A stretch of 64,000 nt of DNA. Origin: an uncultured Arenicella sp. Lineage in GTDB: Bacteria > Pseudomonadota > Gammaproteobacteria > Arenicellales > Arenicellaceae. The position numbers and the translations under genes are program-made. Position 1 is the stretch's first letter; every line of letters begins with the position of its first letter. The notes beneath the pieces were generated by a model. It had not been told where the DNA came from. It did not search any database and saw only the letters and a list, made by a program, of their open reading frames with translations. The stretch spans positions 55,924 to 119,923 of the forward strand of contig CALJWL010000028.1 of assembly GCA_937974565.1 (NCBI GenBank), given 5' to 3'. This document shows positions 62,958-64,000 of this stretch, piece by piece.

Positions 62958-63769
62958 CTAGACACTTTCCTTCTTCAAAAAATATTGTTGCTCATACACC
63001 GTTGGAGGCACTCGATCATTGTGAGTATGTCGCCGCTTCGGGTTATAGAACATCTCGATATAGTTAAACACAGCCGCCCGAGCCTCGTCACGGGTTTTAT
63101 AGATTTTGCGTCTAATTTTCTCCTTCTTCAGGTTTGAGAAGAAGCTTTCTGCCACGGCATTGTCCCAGCAGTTACCTCGTCGACTCATGCCCGGTTCAAT
63201 GTTGAGTGTTTTAAGTAGCTTTTGGCAATCACGACTCGTGTATTGTGAACCTTGGTCTGAATGAAGCATAACCTTATCGGTCGGCTTACGCCGCCAATAA
63301 GCCATCGCTAGCGCACTCAGCACCAGGTCATCAGTCATACGTGAACTCATCGACCAACCAACGATATTACGTGCGTATAAATCCATGACCACAGCCACGA
63401 ATAAAAAGCCCTCGTAGGTTTTGATGTACGTAATATCGCTCACCCACCACTGGTTCGGACGATCCACTTCAAACTCTCGATCCAGCGTATTTGGGATAAC
63501 TAAGTGTGGCTTTCCGCCATACAGGCCCTTTGGCTTGCCATATCCGCGCTCAGCGCGGATATGGCCCGCTTCATCAAGCGTAGTACACGGTCTCGACCGC
63601 AAGCGATCTTAGCCTCTACTAAATCTAAATGAATGTTCCGATAACCAGAATGGCATCCACTTTCTAACCAAAATTGCTTAATCAAGCCCGTGAGCCGCTT
63701 GTCTTCAACCTCTCTGCGAGACGATGGCTCACGTAGCCAATCATAGTAACCAGTCGGATGAACTTCCAT
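62958..63769 (-). pseudogene. IS3-family orfB transposase, interrupted by a frameshift
   Basis: The upstream frame (from 63769; open further to about 63850) has WLESGCHSGYRNIHLDLVEAKIACGRDRVLRLMK, and the downstream frame (to 62958) carries the DDE core: VSDITYIKTYEGFLFVAVVMDLYARNIVGWSM, HSDQGSQYTS and CWDNAVAESFFSNLKKE. In normal IS3 transposases these run on in one frame (LMK-(A)GHIRAERGYGKPKG). Here the frames part inside a 29-bp palindrome (63537-63565). A single-base loss explains it. Unless a frameshift or recoding is used, no full transposase is made. The catalytic residues themselves are intact. Confidence 0.75.
63537..63565. repeat. 29-bp palindrome at the orfB frameshift
   Basis: Two perfect 14-bp arms (GCCATATCCGCGCT and its complement) flank one base. 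It falls exactly where the two orfB reading frames meet and could form a strong hairpin in DNA or RNA. Confidence 0.9.
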
Positions 63770-63813
63770 CGCGCTACAAAGCCGTCGAACTGAATACTCA
63801 TCGCTGCGAGCTT

Positions 63814-64000
63814 TTATGAACGGGTAGCGTTCTTTGACTCGCCTGCAAAGAACACTGCCGCCTCCTTTAAGATATCCCTCTCTTCAGTCGTACGCTTGAG
63901 CTCACGTTTCAATCGAGCAACCTCAGCACGTAAATCTGATTCTTCTTCACGCAGTTTCTTGGGTTTACTGAATATCTTTATCCAGTCATACAGGCTCTTG
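63814..64000 (-). CDS. IS3-family orfA (3' part)
   Basis: The visible part ends at TAA 63814-63816 and encodes a leucine-zipper-like helix LRAEVARLKRELKRTTEERDILKEAAVFFA, the standard C-terminal part of IS3 OrfA, after the DWIKIFSKPKKLREEES segment. It overlaps orfB in the -1 frame, as usual for this family, where programmed frameshifting normally makes OrfAB. The N-terminal helix-turn-helix lies outside the window. Confidence 0.75.
   Translation of the reverse strand, partial: KSLYDWIKIFSKPKKLREEESDLRAEVARLKRELKRTTEERDILKEAAVFFAGESKNATRS

Larger units (their letters stand above)
62950..64000 (-). mobile_element. IS3-family insertion sequence, one end visible, other end outside the window
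   Basis: The left end near 62950 begins TGAGTTTCCTAGACACTTTC, which has the TG start of IS3 terminal repeats and lies just beyond the orfB stop. orfB and the 3' part of orfA are on the minus strand in the normal order. The second end and any target duplication lie beyond 64000, so the extent is a minimum. Confidence 0.75.

Overview
The window reads as chromosomal DNA of a Gram-negative gammaproteobacterium, probably marine. This is inferred from outer-membrane lipoproteins, tandem RND pumps, a chaperone-usher pilus, the divergent ispB / rplU-rpmA arrangement, cysG, class I fumarase and a wax-ester/triacylglycerol synthase. The genus cannot be fixed from sequence alone. Most of the window is core or housekeeping DNA. 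Accessory DNA is limited to an insertion-sequence nest at the right edge and a few decayed gene remnants.

Layout. 1-6.3 kb: a partial DUF418 membrane protein, a YheT-type hydrolase, a CsiV-like periplasmic protein, a HAD hydrolase, a MarR regulator, and the argB-DUF1232 pair. 6.7-16.0 kb: a complete efflux operon (outer-membrane factor, adaptor, two overlapping RND permeases) behind a 19-bp palindrome. 16.3-21.0 kb: a metabolic trio made of an FMN/Fe-S glutamate-synthase-like protein, a ThDP enzyme and an aldehyde dehydrogenase. 21.1-25.9 kb: a methyltransferase diverging from an HTH-citrate synthase fusion, then an exported catalase-peroxidase with an OxyR-type site. 25.9-33 kb: glycerolipid and storage-lipid genes (gpsA, plsB, HAD-plsC fusion, WS/DGAT), two of which carry lysine-rich tails. 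33-38.7 kb: exported hydrolases and a MerC-like protein behind a Zur-like box. 38.7-46.5 kb: a GntR/ABC operon, a PilT/U ATPase, a TrpD2-like protein and cysG. 47-53.2 kb: a LuxR-type regulator with a 20-glutamine tract, and a convergent four-gene chaperone-usher pilus operon. 53.8-62.7 kb: rpmA, rplU (with an extra HhH domain), ispB, a desaturase/rhodanese operon, fumarase, proS and a lytic transglycosylase. 62.7-64 kb: a decayed IS5-family remnant abutting an IS3-family element that runs off the edge.

How the parts work together. The gpsA-plsB-plsC-WS/DGAT block would carry dihydroxyacetone phosphate through G3P, lysophosphatidate and phosphatidate towards triacylglycerol or wax. The efflux operon supplies every part of a tripartite pump except its regulator. 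The pilus operon supplies pilin, chaperone, usher and probable tip. Regulatory sites readable by eye are an OxyR tetramer-type site, a Zur-like palindrome, a YtrA-type inverted repeat and the efflux palindrome. No CRISPR array, tRNA, rRNA or replication origin was seen. The best candidates for something undescribed are the polyQ LuxR regulator, the Lys-tailed lipid enzymes and the HTH-citrate synthase.
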